Assembly: GCA_965208945.1 (NCBI GenBank)
Contig: OZ242366.1
Location: 5,890,001 to 5,954,000, forward strand
Source of the DNA: JAPPLB01 sp965208945
GTDB taxonomy: Bacteria > Acidobacteriota > Terriglobia > Bryobacterales > UBA6623
Length of the DNA stretch: 64,000 nucleotides
Reading direction: 5' to 3'
A program made the position numbers and the translations under genes. Below are positions 9,332 through 18,744 of the stretch, in pieces. The notes below the pieces were generated by a model. It was given only the letters and a program-made list of their open reading frames with translations. It had not been told where the DNA came from and ran no database searches. Every line of letters starts with the position of its first letter. The stretch's first letter is position 1.

Positions 9332-10912
9332 TCAGGCTTTCTCGGCGCCGGGCTTTCCGTCCTCGACCACAAACGAGGCCCGGGTGGAGATCGATCCCCC
9401 GGGTTTCTCCACGAAATCCATCACGCGGTAGTCCGCCTGGAACATCTCGGGCGTGATCATGCAGCTTACGTAACCGCGCTGATTGTTGAAGAACTTCACG
9501 AAAGGATTCTCGGACAGAATCTGTTCCGTGTCTTCGCGCACATCCGAGCCGTCGCCGCCGGAGCTGAGGGATGTGCCGATAAACTCGGTCGCCACCGGCG
9601 CCGAACCGGGATCATTCAGGTCCTCCGGCAGGTTGCAGACCCAGTGGTTGTGGATGTCGCCGGTGAGCACGACGGTGTTGTCGATCGTGGCCTCTTTCAA
9701 GAACGACAGGAAGCGGCTCAAGCCCGCTGGATAGGCGCCCCACTTGTCCATGCTGTATTTCTTCTCCGGACCAGCGAAGCGGTCGACCGGCGCCATCATC
9801 ACCTGCTGCGGGATCACTTTCCAACGCGCCTGCGTTTGCTGCAGGCCCTTCAACAGCCAGTCTTCCTGTTCGCTTCCGAGCATCGTGGCATCAGGATCGA
9901 AGACCTCTTCGCAAAATGGTTTGGTGCCGTCGCCGCAGGGCTGATCGGTCCGGTATTGGCGGGTGTCGAGCACATCGAATTGCGCAAGATCGCCGTAGGT
10001 CAGACGCCGATAGAGACGCATGTCAACGCCCACGGGCAACGACGAGCGCCGCAGCGGCATGTTTTCGTAGTAGGCCTGATAGGCCGCTGCCCGGCGGGCC
10101 AGAAAGGCTTCGCGCTCCATCGGGCCTCTCTCTTCGGGGATATCGGACGCATAGTTGTTGTCAAGCTCGTGATCGTCCCACGTCACGCTCCACGGGAAGG
10201 ACGCGTGCGCGGCTTGCAGGTCGGGATCGGACTTGTAGAGCGCATAGCGGTTGCGATAGTCCTCCAACGTCATGATTTCGGGGCTGTTGTGCAGTCGCGG
10301 CTGCCCTTCCGCCGGCGGCCCTTCGTAGATGTAGTCCCCCAGGTGGAAGACGATGTCGAGATCTTCCGCAACCATGTGGCGGTAGGCGGTATAGTAGCCG
10401 CTCTCGTAGTGCTGGCACGAAGCAAAAGCCAATCGCACGTGATCGAGCTCGGCATGAACCGCGTCGGCTGTCCGCGTGCGGCCGCGAGGACTTTCCTCCG
10501 ACCCGGCGCGAAACTCGTACCAGTAGTGACGCCCCGGCTCCAGGCCCTTCACCTCGACGTGCACCGAGTGCCCCCACTCCGGTGATGCCGTTGCTGTCCC
10601 CTTCTGGACCTCCTGCAACATGTTCGGGTCCGAGGCGAGCCGCCAACTCACCTCGTATGACACATCGGGAGGCAGCCCGCCGCCGTTCAGCGGGTCGGGA
10701 GCCAACCGTGTCCAGAGTACGACGCCGTCCTGAGCAGGATCGCCGGAAGCCACCCCCAGCGTGAACGGGTTCGTCGAAAACCGGGGCTCCCCCGCACCGC
10801 ATCCGGAAAGCCCCGCTAGCGGCAGGGCGGCCAGCGACGCTCCGCCGATCAGGAAACGCCGGCGATCAAGCCGCCTGCGATGAATCGTGTCGAGGAATCC
10901 GGTTCTCATCAT
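9332..10912 (-). CDS. PhoD-like alkaline phosphatase/phosphodiesterase, Tat-exported
   Basis: About 526 residues. The N-terminus RRRLDRRRFLIGGASLAALPLAG is a twin-arginine signal ending in a lipobox-like LSGC. An N-terminal PhoD domain (ASGDPAQDGVVLWTRL) precedes the metallophosphatase core with FASCQHY, HLGDYIYEG, WDDHELDNNY and LTGDIHNHW, which supply the Fe/Ca-type metal ligands of the family. It would release phosphate from esters or diesters in the periplasm. The open frame extends upstream to 11011, but that part is only translated repeat A, so the start is placed at the ATGATG near 10912/10909. Confidence 0.88.
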   Translation of the reverse strand: MMRTGFLDTIHRRRLDRRRFLIGGASLAALPLAGLSGCGAGEPRFSTNPFTLGVASGDPAQDGVVLWTRLAPDPLNGGGLPPDVSYEVSWRLASDPNMLQEVQKGTATASPEWGHSVHVEVKGLEPGRHYWYEFRAGSEESPRGRTRTADAVHAELDHVRLAFASCQHYESGYYTAYRHMVAEDLDIVFHLGDYIYEGPPAEGQPRLHNSPEIMTLEDYRNRYALYKSDPDLQAAHASFPWSVTWDDHELDNNYASDIPEERGPMEREAFLARRAAAYQAYYENMPLRRSSLPVGVDMRLYRRLTYGDLAQFDVLDTRQYRTDQPCGDGTKPFCEEVFDPDATMLGSEQEDWLLKGLQQTQARWKVIPQQVMMAPVDRFAGPEKKYSMDKWGAYPAGLSRFLSFLKEATIDNTVVLTGDIHNHWVCNLPEDLNDPGSAPVATEFIGTSLSSGGDGSDVREDTEQILSENPFVKFFNNQRGYVSCMITPEMFQADYRVMDFVEKPGGSISTRASFVVEDGKPGAEKA

Positions 10913-10956
10913 TCTGCTCCGCACGTCCCGAAGGAGTGTCCCAACGAACCCTGCGC

Positions 10957-11068
10957 CTGGTCTGCATTTCTCGCCGCGTGGGAGGCGAAGTGCGCGCCGG
11001 TCACGAAACATGAATCACGGCAGTCTTATCGCGCTCTTCCCTCGTCAAATGGTGAGAAAGGCGGGCTG
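10957..11068 (-). repeat. Repeat A copy 2 (degenerate, inverted)
   Basis: tctgcatttctcgccgcgtg at 10961 equals the right end of repeat A read in reverse. A repeat-B fragment (cacgaaacatgaatcacgg) and a decayed opposite end (ggtgagaaaggcgggct) follow. It sits immediately upstream of the phoD-like gene. Confidence 0.65.
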
Positions 11069-11341
11069 GTTCTCTCTCAATGTTACCTTGTTCCATTCGA
11101 AGGCCGAAGGTCGTCCGTTCCGGAATCAGTCGGATTCCCTTTCCACAACGCTCGCCTGACGAGGTTCGACCTTTGCGCTCCGTTGCGAAAGCCGGTTCCC
11201 TGCCCTGCGCCGCAGCGGCCCGGATGCAGGCCGCCGGCAACCGGTTAACTGGTCGCGACGTTTTCAAGATTCAGACGGATCGTCAAAAAGGAGCGGCGAA
11301 AGCGTAGCGAGTACGTCCCGGCCCATGAACTCGACTCACGA

Positions 11342-11929
11342 TCACTTCTCCGCTCCAGGCCTTCCACGCAGTCCCTTTTCTCCGAACAGCATGTCGCGCG
11401 GCTTGCTGTTCTCTGCGTCGAGGTAGTCGACAAACAGGCGCCGATAGGTGTCGACGACGTAATCCTCTTTTGAGAAGCCCAGACGCTGAGCGGTCCGGTC
11501 GATCCATTGCGGCGCGCCCTCCAGCTCCAGGTAGTCCCCGATCGGCGTTTCGTCAAGCAGGATCTTGCCGCGCTCCCTCGGCTTCCGAAACTCCGTGCGG
11601 TACTTCTCATACCGCCAAGCGGGTTCAAAGTCTAGGGCCTCGAGGATGCGCGCGAGTTGAACCGGGTCGTCCGCCGTGATCTCGAATTCCTCGAGAATCT
11701 TGTAGTCTTCCTGGTGTTCGATGGGGAGCTTGACGGTAAGCTTGCAGCGCTTGCCGGCTTCGCGGACCCGCAGCAGGCGGCCCGTCGTCAGCCAAACGTT
11801 GCCGCGCCGATCGTAGACCGCATTCCTCTCATGGTGACGTTTGCGAGATACACGCCATCCAAAGCGGCGCAGAGCGGCCCGGGTGCGCCCGACGCCGGCA
11901 ATTCTCAGCTTGACCTCGGTCTCCCTCAC
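11342..11929 (-). CDS. CYTH-domain protein (class IV adenylate cyclase/ThTPase fold)
   Basis: 195 residues. It opens with ETEVKLRI, the ExExK signature of the CYTH triphosphate-tunnel fold. Alternating charged strands follow (RLLRVREAGKRCKLTVK; YEKYRTEFRKPRERGKILLDET; GDYLELEGAPQWID) that line the tunnel with Arg, Lys and Glu. The family includes CyaB-type adenylate cyclases, thiamine triphosphatases and tripolyphosphatases, and the sequence does not tell which. It lies downstream of the prenyl synthase on the same strand, about 85 nt away. Confidence 0.85.
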   Translation of the reverse strand: MRETEVKLRIAGVGRTRAALRRFGWRVSRKRHHERNAVYDRRGNVWLTTGRLLRVREAGKRCKLTVKLPIEHQEDYKILEEFEITADDPVQLARILEALDFEPAWRYEKYRTEFRKPRERGKILLDETPIGDYLELEGAPQWIDRTAQRLGFSKEDYVVDTYRRLFVDYLDAENSKPRDMLFGEKGLRGRPGAEK

Positions 11930-12013
11930 GACCCATCTCGAGGAACGGTCTGCATCGGCAAGCGGACCTCGAGAGCAAGACGCCGCGTTGGCCGGCCCGG
12001 CTGCTCCGAGCGG

Positions 12014-13012
12014 TCAGCTGTCTCGATCGACCACCCACTCGGTCACCGAGTAGAGAGCGCGCTTGTAATTCGAATCCGGCAGAGTGGTCAATTGCGCCAC
12101 CGAAGTCTCGATGTAATCGAGTGCGCGCCCCCGGACCCGTTCGATCGCCCCGTACTTGTGGAGCACGTCGAGAACCGCAGCCAGCGGTGTCCGCTCGTAG
12201 GCTCGGTCTTCCATCACGTGCTGCACCATGGCGCGTTCCTGCGAAGTGCACTGCTTGAGAGCGAGAATCAACGGCAAGGTCACCTTGCCATCTCGCAAGT
12301 CGCTGCCCACGGGCTTGCCCAGCACGTGCTCCGAAGCGGTGAAATCGAGCAGGTCATCAACAAGCTGAAAGGCCATCCCGAGATTCCAGCCGTAGTCGCC
12401 GAGACGCTGCTCCTGTTGCGAATCCGCCCCGGCCAGAATCGCCCCCAAGCGGGCACAGACCGAGAACAGATAGGCCGTCTTACGATGAACGAGTGACAGG
12501 TGCTCGTCCTCGGTGACCTCCAGGCGGCCTACCAACTCGAGTTGCATCAACTCGCCCTCGACCATCATCTGCGTCAATTCAATCAGCAGGTCGAGGATGT
12601 AGAAATTGCGCTCGCGCAGAGCCAGATTGAAGGCCTGCATGTACAGCCAGTCTCCTGCCAGGACGCTTGTTTGATTACCCCAGCAGAGGTTGATCGACGG
12701 CTTTCCACGGCGCGTATCCGCCTTGTCGATGACATCGTCGTGCACCAGCGTCGCCGTGTGGATGATCTCCACGACCGCGCCAAGCCGGATCGCCGCGTCT
12801 CCCCGATAGCCGCAAGCGCCCGACGACAGCAGCAACAGCGCCGGGCGCAGGCGCTTGCCGCCGCTCTTCTGGAGGTGGTGACTGATTGCCGTGACGGTGT
12901 CGACGGAGCAGATCGTGTCCGTGCCGATCTCTTTTTCGACTCGTTTCAGGTCCGTGGCGAGCAGGTTCTGCACCTCTCGACGGGATATCGACGGTGTATT
13001 GATGGTGGGCAT
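12014..13012 (-). CDS. Polyprenyl (octaprenyl/heptaprenyl-type) diphosphate synthase
   Basis: 332 residues from ATG 13012. It has KSGGKRLRPALLLLSSGACGY, the first aspartate-rich motif LVHDDVIDKADTRRG, and the second, FQLVDDLLDFTASE, both Mg-binding in trans-prenyltransferases. It elongates isoprenoid diphosphates, probably for quinone side chains. Chain length cannot be read from sequence with certainty. Upstream codons to 13084 lack family similarity and overlap tatD. The gene follows tatD by about 23 nt, so TatD, prenyl synthase and CYTH protein probably form one transcript. Confidence 0.9.
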   Translation of the reverse strand: MPTINTPSISRREVQNLLATDLKRVEKEIGTDTICSVDTVTAISHHLQKSGGKRLRPALLLLSSGACGYRGDAAIRLGAVVEIIHTATLVHDDVIDKADTRRGKPSINLCWGNQTSVLAGDWLYMQAFNLALRERNFYILDLLIELTQMMVEGELMQLELVGRLEVTEDEHLSLVHRKTAYLFSVCARLGAILAGADSQQEQRLGDYGWNLGMAFQLVDDLLDFTASEHVLGKPVGSDLRDGKVTLPLILALKQCTSQERAMVQHVMEDRAYERTPLAAVLDVLHKYGAIERVRGRALDYIETSVAQLTTLPDSNYKRALYSVTEWVVDRDS

Positions 13013-13035
13013 GCGCAGGGGGGAGAAGTGAGAGA

Positions 13036-13839
13036 CTAAGTGTATACTCCAAAGCCGGATGCAGGCAAACCAAAGAGATCGCAAAAGTTACGCGTGGTTT
13101 GCGCCGCAACCTGCTCGTAACGTACGCCTTTCAATTCGGCCAGACGCCGGACCGTGTGAACTGCGTAGCAGGGCTCGTTGCGGCGGACTTTTCGATGGGG
13201 CGCCGGCGTCAGATACGGGGCGTCGGTTTCCACCAGAATCCGTTCCAGCGGAACCCGTTCCGCACCGGCCCGAACGTCGTCCGCTCGACGAAAGGTAAGC
13301 ACTCCTCCGTACGCCACATGAAAACCACGCTCGACTGCCTGGCCGGCCTGTTCCTCGTTGCCGACAAAGCAATGCAGGAGACAACCCTGTTCGCCTGAAC
13401 CTGGGTATTCGTCCAGCAGCGTGAGCGTATCCTCCCACGCATCCCTCTCATGGATCACGATCGGCTTGCCGGCCGCCAGGGCGATCTCCATCTGCCGGAC
13501 GAAGACTTCCCGTTGCCTTTCGCGAGGCGAATTGTCGTAATGGAAGTCCAAGCCGATCTCGCCGACCGCGAGCACCTTCGGGTGATCGATCAAACGTCGA
13601 AGATTCTCGAAAGCGGCTTCGTCGGCCTTCGCCGCGTCGTGGGGATGAATACCGACCGTTGCATAGACCGGCTCGTATTCGTCGGCCAAGCGGATCGCGG
13701 CTTCGAGGTCGGGCGGTCCGTCTCCCGTGCCGATGGAGAGAACCGCGACAACACCCGCTTCCCGAGCACGCTCCAGAACCTTGTCCCGATCCGGCGCAAA
13801 AGCCCGATCATCGAGGTGGCAATGGGAATCGATGATCAA
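13036..13839 (-). CDS. tatD: TatD-family metal-dependent hydrolase (DNase)
   Basis: 267 residues beginning MIIDSHCHLDD, the metal-binding HxH of the TatD amidohydrolase fold. It continues with YATVGIHPHDA, GEIGLDFHYD, KPIVIHERDAW, LLHCFVGN and LVETDAPYLTP, all canonical metal or active-site blocks. TatD proteins are cytoplasmic 3'-5' exonucleases acting in DNA repair. Length is typical. It starts a minus-strand transcript that runs into the prenyl synthase. Confidence 0.92.
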   Translation of the reverse strand: MIIDSHCHLDDRAFAPDRDKVLERAREAGVVAVLSIGTGDGPPDLEAAIRLADEYEPVYATVGIHPHDAAKADEAAFENLRRLIDHPKVLAVGEIGLDFHYDNSPRERQREVFVRQMEIALAAGKPIVIHERDAWEDTLTLLDEYPGSGEQGCLLHCFVGNEEQAGQAVERGFHVAYGGVLTFRRADDVRAGAERVPLERILVETDAPYLTPAPHRKVRRNEPCYAVHTVRRLAELKGVRYEQVAAQTTRNFCDLFGLPASGFGVYT

Positions 13840-14043
13840 GTCAGAACACCCTGCCCTGGATTCAAGTTACTGATTCCAGGCTGTTTGAGATTTCATAGGA
13901 GTGCGCAGGAAGACACCGCGAGAGACCGTGCAGGCCGCAAGAATCAAGACACGGGAGCACCTGCGCCCTTGGTTTGCGGAACCTGCTCACATCGGACCTG
14001 AAGCGACTCCATGTTATATTACCCGTTGTGATTTTCACGGCCG

Positions 14044-14775
14044 ATGCCTCAATTCCTTCCTAACCGCTACCGAGGAAAGCTCATCATCGTCGAGGGCATC
14101 GACGGCTCCGGAAAGTCTACACAGCTCGCTCTCCTCAGCCAGTGGCTGCGTTCCCAGGAGATCGCTGTCGCATTCAGCGAGTGGAACTCATCGGAACTGG
14201 TGCGCGGCACGACCAAACTGGGCAAGAAGAAGCAGATGTTCACCCCGACAACGTTCAGCCTCATCCACGCGACCGACTTCGCCGACCGTTCCGAGCGCTA
14301 CCTGGTTCCGATGCTGAAGGCCGGCGCCGTGGTCTGCGCGGACCGTTACGCGTTCACTGCTTTTGCCCGTGACGTCGCCCGCGGCGTAAGCCGTCGTTGG
14401 GTTCGCAACCTGTATCGTTTCGCGGTGCGGCCGAGCATCGCGTTCTATTTCCGAGTGCCGCTCAATGTCGCCCTGGATCGCATCCTGGGTGGACGAGCCG
14501 CTCTCAAGTACTACGAAGCGGGCATGGATCTCGGTCTCAGCCGAGATGTCGAAGAGAGCTTCCGCGTTTTTCAAAGCCGCATCCTCGACGAGTACGAAGC
14601 GATGGCGCAGGAAGTCGGTTTCCACGTGATCGACGCGACAGGATCGATCGAAGAGCAGCAACAACAGATGCGCAAAGTGGTCCATCAGCAGATCGGCGAG
14701 AGCCTGAAGGAAGATGTCCTTCGCGTGCCGGTCGGGAGAGAGTATGGCTTCCAGGGCACCGCTCCAGTTCTATGA
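14044..14775 (+). CDS. Thymidylate kinase-like protein, intact P-loop
   Basis: 243 residues. The Walker A motif is VEGIDGSGKSTQLALL (about residues 16-31). ADRYAFTAFARDVARG gives the DR(Y/F) block of dTMP kinases, and a LID-like Arg region (LGGRAALKYYEAGMDL) follows. It would phosphorylate dTMP to dTDP. There is an unusual long YYEAGMDLGLSRD insertion, and the C-terminus is longer than in E. coli Tmk. The next gene starts inside its 3' end and encodes a diverged paralogue with the same insertion, so the pair arose by tandem duplication. Confidence 0.8.
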   Translation: MPQFLPNRYRGKLIIVEGIDGSGKSTQLALLSQWLRSQEIAVAFSEWNSSELVRGTTKLGKKKQMFTPTTFSLIHATDFADRSERYLVPMLKAGAVVCADRYAFTAFARDVARGVSRRWVRNLYRFAVRPSIAFYFRVPLNVALDRILGGRAALKYYEAGMDLGLSRDVEESFRVFQSRILDEYEAMAQEVGFHVIDATGSIEEQQQQMRKVVHQQIGESLKEDVLRVPVGREYGFQGTAPVL

Positions 14776-15478
14776 CGAGCCGCTTCCCGGCATCGACTGC
14801 TCGGAACTGCGGGGCAAGCTGATTGTCATCGAAGGGCCGGATTCCGTAGGCCGCTCCACCCAGATCGCCCAGTTGCGGTTCTGGTTGGAGCAACAGGGTC
14901 ACGCCGTCATCGATACCGGCATGGCGCGCTCAGCCCTGACCCAAAGGGGCATTCAGCAAGCCAAGCAAGGGCACACCCTCGGCCCGACCACGATGACGCT
15001 CTTTTACACGACCGACTTCGCCGACCGTCTCGAGAACGAAATCATCCCCGCCTTGCGCGCCGGCTTTGTCGTACTCACCGATCGCTATATCTTCTCGATC
15101 ATGGCGCGCGCCATAGCCCGCCGACAGGACCGCAAGTGGATCGAACAGGTCGCCGGTATCGCGCTGGTTCCCCACGCAATCTACTATCTTCGTGCGGAAA
15201 TCGATGACCTCGTCGCCCGTGTCGTGGTCGGCCGCGGTTCCTTTGAATATTGGGAAAGCGGTATGGACATTCCGATCGGGCGCGACCGCTACGAGAGCTT
15301 CGTCAAGTATCAACAGCGCGTCATCAAGGCACTCGACGAAATGGCCGAGCGCTACGACTTCACGCGGATTGACGCGACAAAGCGGCCTGACCAGATCTTC
15401 CGCCTATTGCAACGCTCCATCAAACGGATCATCGGCCATGAAGGAAGGGTCGACGGCGCCGACCTGGCCATCGTGTAA
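14744..15478 (+). CDS. Thymidylate kinase-like paralogue with altered Walker A (Lys to Arg)
   Basis: About 244 residues from ATG 14744 (an alternative ATG is at 14714), overlapping the preceding gene by 32 nt. It aligns with its neighbour along the whole length: LRGKLIVIEGPDSVGRSTQIAQL, TTDFADRLENEIIPAL, TDRYIFSIMARAIARRQD and YWESGMDIPIGRD. The P-loop reads GPDSVGRST, where the usual lysine of GKST is arginine and the DGSG part is changed. That lysine is normally essential for nucleotide phosphate binding, so catalysis by this subunit is doubtful. It may be a regulatory or scaffolding partner of the upstream kinase; this is inference. Confidence 0.8.
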   Translation: MASRAPLQFYDEPLPGIDCSELRGKLIVIEGPDSVGRSTQIAQLRFWLEQQGHAVIDTGMARSALTQRGIQQAKQGHTLGPTTMTLFYTTDFADRLENEIIPALRAGFVVLTDRYIFSIMARAIARRQDRKWIEQVAGIALVPHAIYYLRAEIDDLVARVVVGRGSFEYWESGMDIPIGRDRYESFVKYQQRVIKALDEMAERYDFTRIDATKRPDQIFRLLQRSIKRIIGHEGRVDGADLAIV

Positions 15479-15503
15479 GAGACGCAGCGGCCACCCGCTA
15501 CAG

Positions 15504-15665
15504 GCCTGCATTTCTCACCACGGGGGGGTGAAATGCGCGAGAGGGCCGTCAGGACGAGCCGCACGCCGCTTGGCGCGCGCAACATGGCCGTTAAGGTTTT
15601 TCACAAACACGAATCACAGCCTTTTATCGTGTGCTTCGGCCGTCAGGTGATGTTGAATGCAGGCC
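15504..15665 (-). repeat. Repeat A copy 3 (degenerate composite, inverted)
   Basis: The right end of repeat A is read in reverse from 15504 (cctgcatttctcaccac). A repeat-B fragment (tttttcacaaacacgaatca) and a decayed left end (gtgcttcggccgtcagg..gaatgcagg) follow. The layout matches copy 1, the composite A/B form. It lies between the kinase pair and glyA. Confidence 0.75.
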
Positions 15666-15670
15666 AACCC

Positions 15671-16930
15671 TCAGATCCCCGGCACCGGAAACTGCGTGCA
15701 CATCTCCTCCACTTCGTCTCGGACCGAGGTGAGTGCGCCTTCGTCCCCGTGGTTCTCGAGCGCCTTGACCATCCAGGCAGCCAACCGGCGCATCTCACCT
15801 TCCCGCATGCCCCGCGTCGTCGCAGCCGGTGTTCCGAGGCGGATGCCGCTCGGCCGGAGAGGAGGGTTCGGATCGTCGGGAATGATCTGCTTGTTCGTTG
15901 TGATGGAGACGGCGTCAAGGGTCTCTTCCGCCACGCGGCCGTCGATCCCGAAGCTCGAGACGACGTCGATCACCATCATGTGATTTTCGGTCCCGCCGGT
16001 AATCAACTCGGCCCCTGCCTCCATCAGGGTTTCGGCAAGCACCTTGGCGTTGGTGAGGACCTGCCGGCAGTACTCCCGGAATTCCGGTTGTTGCGCCTTC
16101 CCTAACGTGACGGCGACGCCCGCGACCTGGTTCATGTGCGGCCCGCCCTGCAGGCCGGGAAAGACCGACTTGTTGATGTCTCTTGCGAATTTCTTCTTGC
16201 AGACGATCATGCCGCCGCGGGGGCCGCGCATGCTCTTGTGGGTGGTCGTGGTAACGAAGTCGAAGCCGGCGTCGCAGGGATTCCTCATTACGCCGCCGGC
16301 GATGAGACCGCCGATGTGCGAGACATCGGCCATGGTGAGCGCTCCGACCTCATCGGCAATCTCCTTGAACTTGACGTAGTCGTAGTCGCGCGGATAGGAG
16401 GAGTAGCCGCAGAGCACGATCTTCGGCTTGGCTGCTAGCGCTGTCTTGCGCAGCTCGTCGAAGTCGATACGGCCCGCTTCCACCGGGAAGGTCTTGTAGC
16501 GAATGAAGTTGTAGATCTTGCCCATGTGCGAGACCGGAGCGCCGTGCGTCAGGTGACCGCCATGAGAGAGGTCCATGCCCAACACGGTGTCGCCCGGCTT
16601 CAGGAACGCCATGTAGACAGCCTGGTTCATCGGCGAGCCTGACAGAGGCTGCACATTGGCGTGCTCGGCGCGGAAGAGATCTTTGGCGCGCCGGCGGGCT
16701 ACGTTTTCGATGATGTCGGTGTATTGCTGTCCGCCGTAGTAGCGGCGGCCGGGGTAGCCTTCGGAGTACTTGTTGGTGAAGACCGAGCCGAGGCAGGCGA
16801 GCACCTCCGGATAGGTATAGTTCTCTGAAGGAATCAGCTCGATCCCCCTCCTCTGACGCGCCTCCTCGCCGAGCATGGCGTTGTAGGTCTCGGGGTCAGA
16901 CTGCTTGAGCAGGTCGCGGTGCGTGGTCAT
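15671..16930 (-). CDS. glyA: Serine hydroxymethyltransferase
   Basis: This 419-residue PLP enzyme interconverts serine and glycine while loading tetrahydrofolate with a one-carbon unit. Landmarks are ELIPSENYTYPEVLACLGS, NKYSEGYPGRRYYGG, the PLP lysine in TTTTHKSMRGPRGG, and the C-terminal RLGTPAATTRGM. Length is standard. The stop lies a few bases from repeat A copy 3. The gene faces away from the downstream beta-lactamase-fold gene across a 266-nt divergent gap. Confidence 0.97.
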   Translation of the reverse strand: MTTHRDLLKQSDPETYNAMLGEEARQRRGIELIPSENYTYPEVLACLGSVFTNKYSEGYPGRRYYGGQQYTDIIENVARRRAKDLFRAEHANVQPLSGSPMNQAVYMAFLKPGDTVLGMDLSHGGHLTHGAPVSHMGKIYNFIRYKTFPVEAGRIDFDELRKTALAAKPKIVLCGYSSYPRDYDYVKFKEIADEVGALTMADVSHIGGLIAGGVMRNPCDAGFDFVTTTTHKSMRGPRGGMIVCKKKFARDINKSVFPGLQGGPHMNQVAGVAVTLGKAQQPEFREYCRQVLTNAKVLAETLMEAGAELITGGTENHMMVIDVVSSFGIDGRVAEETLDAVSITTNKQIIPDDPNPPLRPSGIRLGTPAATTRGMREGEMRRLAAWMVKALENHGDEGALTSVRDEVEEMCTQFPVPGI

Positions 16931-17196
16931 GGGTTTGCTTCTCCAACAAAAAAGCCCGGGATCGCCATTGACGGCGCCCAGGCGAACGGCTGTGTGTCAC
17001 GCCGCGCTCCGTCATGGTCGGTTTCACTCCCACTCGCCAGTGGCGCGGCTCGGTTTGCAAGGTAATCCCCAGTTATACTCCGCGCAACATGTGCGCGCAA
17101 CTGCGAACGAAACGCCGGCAACCCGATCGGCTGCGGTAGCGGAGACGTCAATGGCGCGTGCTATGATTCATTCGTTTCGGGGGAGGTTCGCACACC

Positions 17197-18330
17197 ATGC
17201 AACGACGCCGTTTTCTCTATCAGACGCTGGGGGCCTTGGGCTTGAGCGCTGCCTGCTCCGCGCCCGTGAAGGAGCCCGAGGCGGAAGCAGTCTCGCTCAA
17301 TCCGGCGAAGCTCGATGAGGCGGCGGCATTCATAGAAAAATGGGTGGACGACGGCAAACTCCGAGCGGCCAGCCTGACTGTAGGACTCGATGGCGAACGG
17401 TTCGCGCGGGGTTTTGGCGATGCCAAGGATGAGCCTGACACGATCTTTCTTTTGGCGTCGATCACCAAGCCGATGACCGCCATCGCAATGATGGCCCTCG
17501 CCGACCGCGGCGAATTGACCCTCCAGGACCCGGTGCACAGGTTCATCCCCGAGTTCACCGATGGTGACCGCAAGGACATCACCATCAAGGACATTCTTTG
17601 CCACACCTCCGGATTGCCCGATCAGCTCCCCGAGAATGTCGAACTGCGCAAGCGTCAAGCACCGCTCGAAGAGTTCGTCGAGCGTGCGATCAAGACACCG
17701 CTGCTGTTCAAGCCGGGCGCCGAGCAGAAGTACCAGAGCATGGGGCTGCTGCTGGCGTCGGAGGTCGCGCAACGCATCACCAACAAGCCCTTCCGCGAGT
17801 TCCTCAAGGAAGTCGTGTTCACCCCGCTCGGCATGCAGCACAGCGCGCTCGGACTGGGCGGCTTCAAGATCCCCGAGACGGCGCAGTCTCAGGTCGAGGA
17901 GGCCCCGGCTCTCTACGGCGGTGGAGACAACAGCAGTTGGGACTGGAACAGCCTCTACTGGCGTGACCTCGGGGCCCCCTGGGGAGGCGCCCATTCCACC
18001 GGAAGCGACCTGACGAGGCTGCTCGATTATTTCCTCGATCCCGACGAACGCGTCTTGAAGCCCGAGACGGCCCGCGCCATGCTCGCGAATCAGAACGGAG
18101 ACCTCCCGGCTTGGGGAATCGGCTTTGCCGTCGCGCCCGGCTCGTTCGGCCAAGGCTGCTCCGACCGGACGTTCGGCCATTCCGGCGCGACTGGGACCCT
18201 TTTCTGGGCCGATCAAGGGACCAGGCTGACCTTCGTCATGCTGACGACACTCCCGGCGCGTGTCTCGCGAAAGACGCTCATCAACCCCGTATCGGACATG
18301 GTGTCCGAGGCGGTCGCGGCGAAAGCCTGA
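17197..18330 (+). CDS. Beta-lactamase-fold serine hydrolase (class C/esterase type), exported lipoprotein
   Basis: 377 residues. The N-terminus MQRRRFLYQTLGALGLSAAC looks like a twin-arginine-type signal with a lipobox (LSAAC). The active-site motif SITK (in LLASITKPMTA) supplies the serine nucleophile and lysine of S-x-x-K. KYQSMGLLL fits the Y-x-N/S position and FGHSGATGTLFW the third HxG motif. Such proteins are usually esterases or D-amino peptidases acting on peptidoglycan-like substrates rather than antibiotic-resistance enzymes. Confidence 0.85.
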   Translation: MQRRRFLYQTLGALGLSAACSAPVKEPEAEAVSLNPAKLDEAAAFIEKWVDDGKLRAASLTVGLDGERFARGFGDAKDEPDTIFLLASITKPMTAIAMMALADRGELTLQDPVHRFIPEFTDGDRKDITIKDILCHTSGLPDQLPENVELRKRQAPLEEFVERAIKTPLLFKPGAEQKYQSMGLLLASEVAQRITNKPFREFLKEVVFTPLGMQHSALGLGGFKIPETAQSQVEEAPALYGGGDNSSWDWNSLYWRDLGAPWGGAHSTGSDLTRLLDYFLDPDERVLKPETARAMLANQNGDLPAWGIGFAVAPGSFGQGCSDRTFGHSGATGTLFWADQGTRLTFVMLTTLPARVSRKTLINPVSDMVSEAVAAKA

Positions 18331-18744
18331 ATAAGGGCGGACCAATAGGGTTCCCGGCTCGCCCCCAGGGGTCCGGTTCCAAGAACAGAGCAGTATTTCG
18401 AATCCGAAGCCCTCGACACGACCCCACTGAGCGGCAACATCGCCGACGGTATAGCGTTCGGCTTCATCTCCTGTACCGTGCTGAAGTTGCCGCGGGCGAT
18501 TACCGCCGGATCGGTTGGATGGCCTGCCGTTTGACCGCACTCCTCGTGCTGTGCTTCGTGTACCTGGGCTCGGCGAGCCAGCCGAATCTCGTTTCTGAGA
18601 GCAGATAATCTTAGTCTAATCGGCTAAAACACATGCATATAACTGATTTCAAACGAAATACACTTTCTGATCAATACTTGACAATGATTGACTTATATTT
18701 TATTATTCAAATAGAATTACATTGATTCCAAGGAGGGCTTTGCG
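18331..18744. other. Intergenic region; AT-rich promoter upstream of hsp20
   Basis: Positions 18331-18600 show no convincing gene. From about 18605 the composition becomes abruptly AT-rich up to the first Hsp20 gene and contains a near-consensus promoter, listed separately. Confidence 0.55.
18678..18706 (+). promoter_or_regulatory. Sigma-70-type promoter for hsp20 genes
   Basis: TTGACA at 18678-18683, a 17-nt spacer and TATTAT at 18701-18706 match the vegetative promoter consensus closely. It lies 38 nt before ATG 18745. I see no CIRCE repeat or sigma-32-like sequence, so heat control would need another factor. Confidence 0.65.

Noticed and set aside
17161..18540. 459-codon open frame on the minus strand opposite the beta-lactamase-fold gene
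   Set aside because: No family motif, composition of a GC-rich antisense frame, and the plus strand carries a complete gene with signal peptide and catalytic motifs.
18661..18744. CIRCE or sigma-32 heat-shock element upstream of hsp20
   Set aside because: No TTAGCACTC-N9-GAGTGCTAA and no CTTGAA/CCCCAT pair; only a sigma-70-like promoter is visible.
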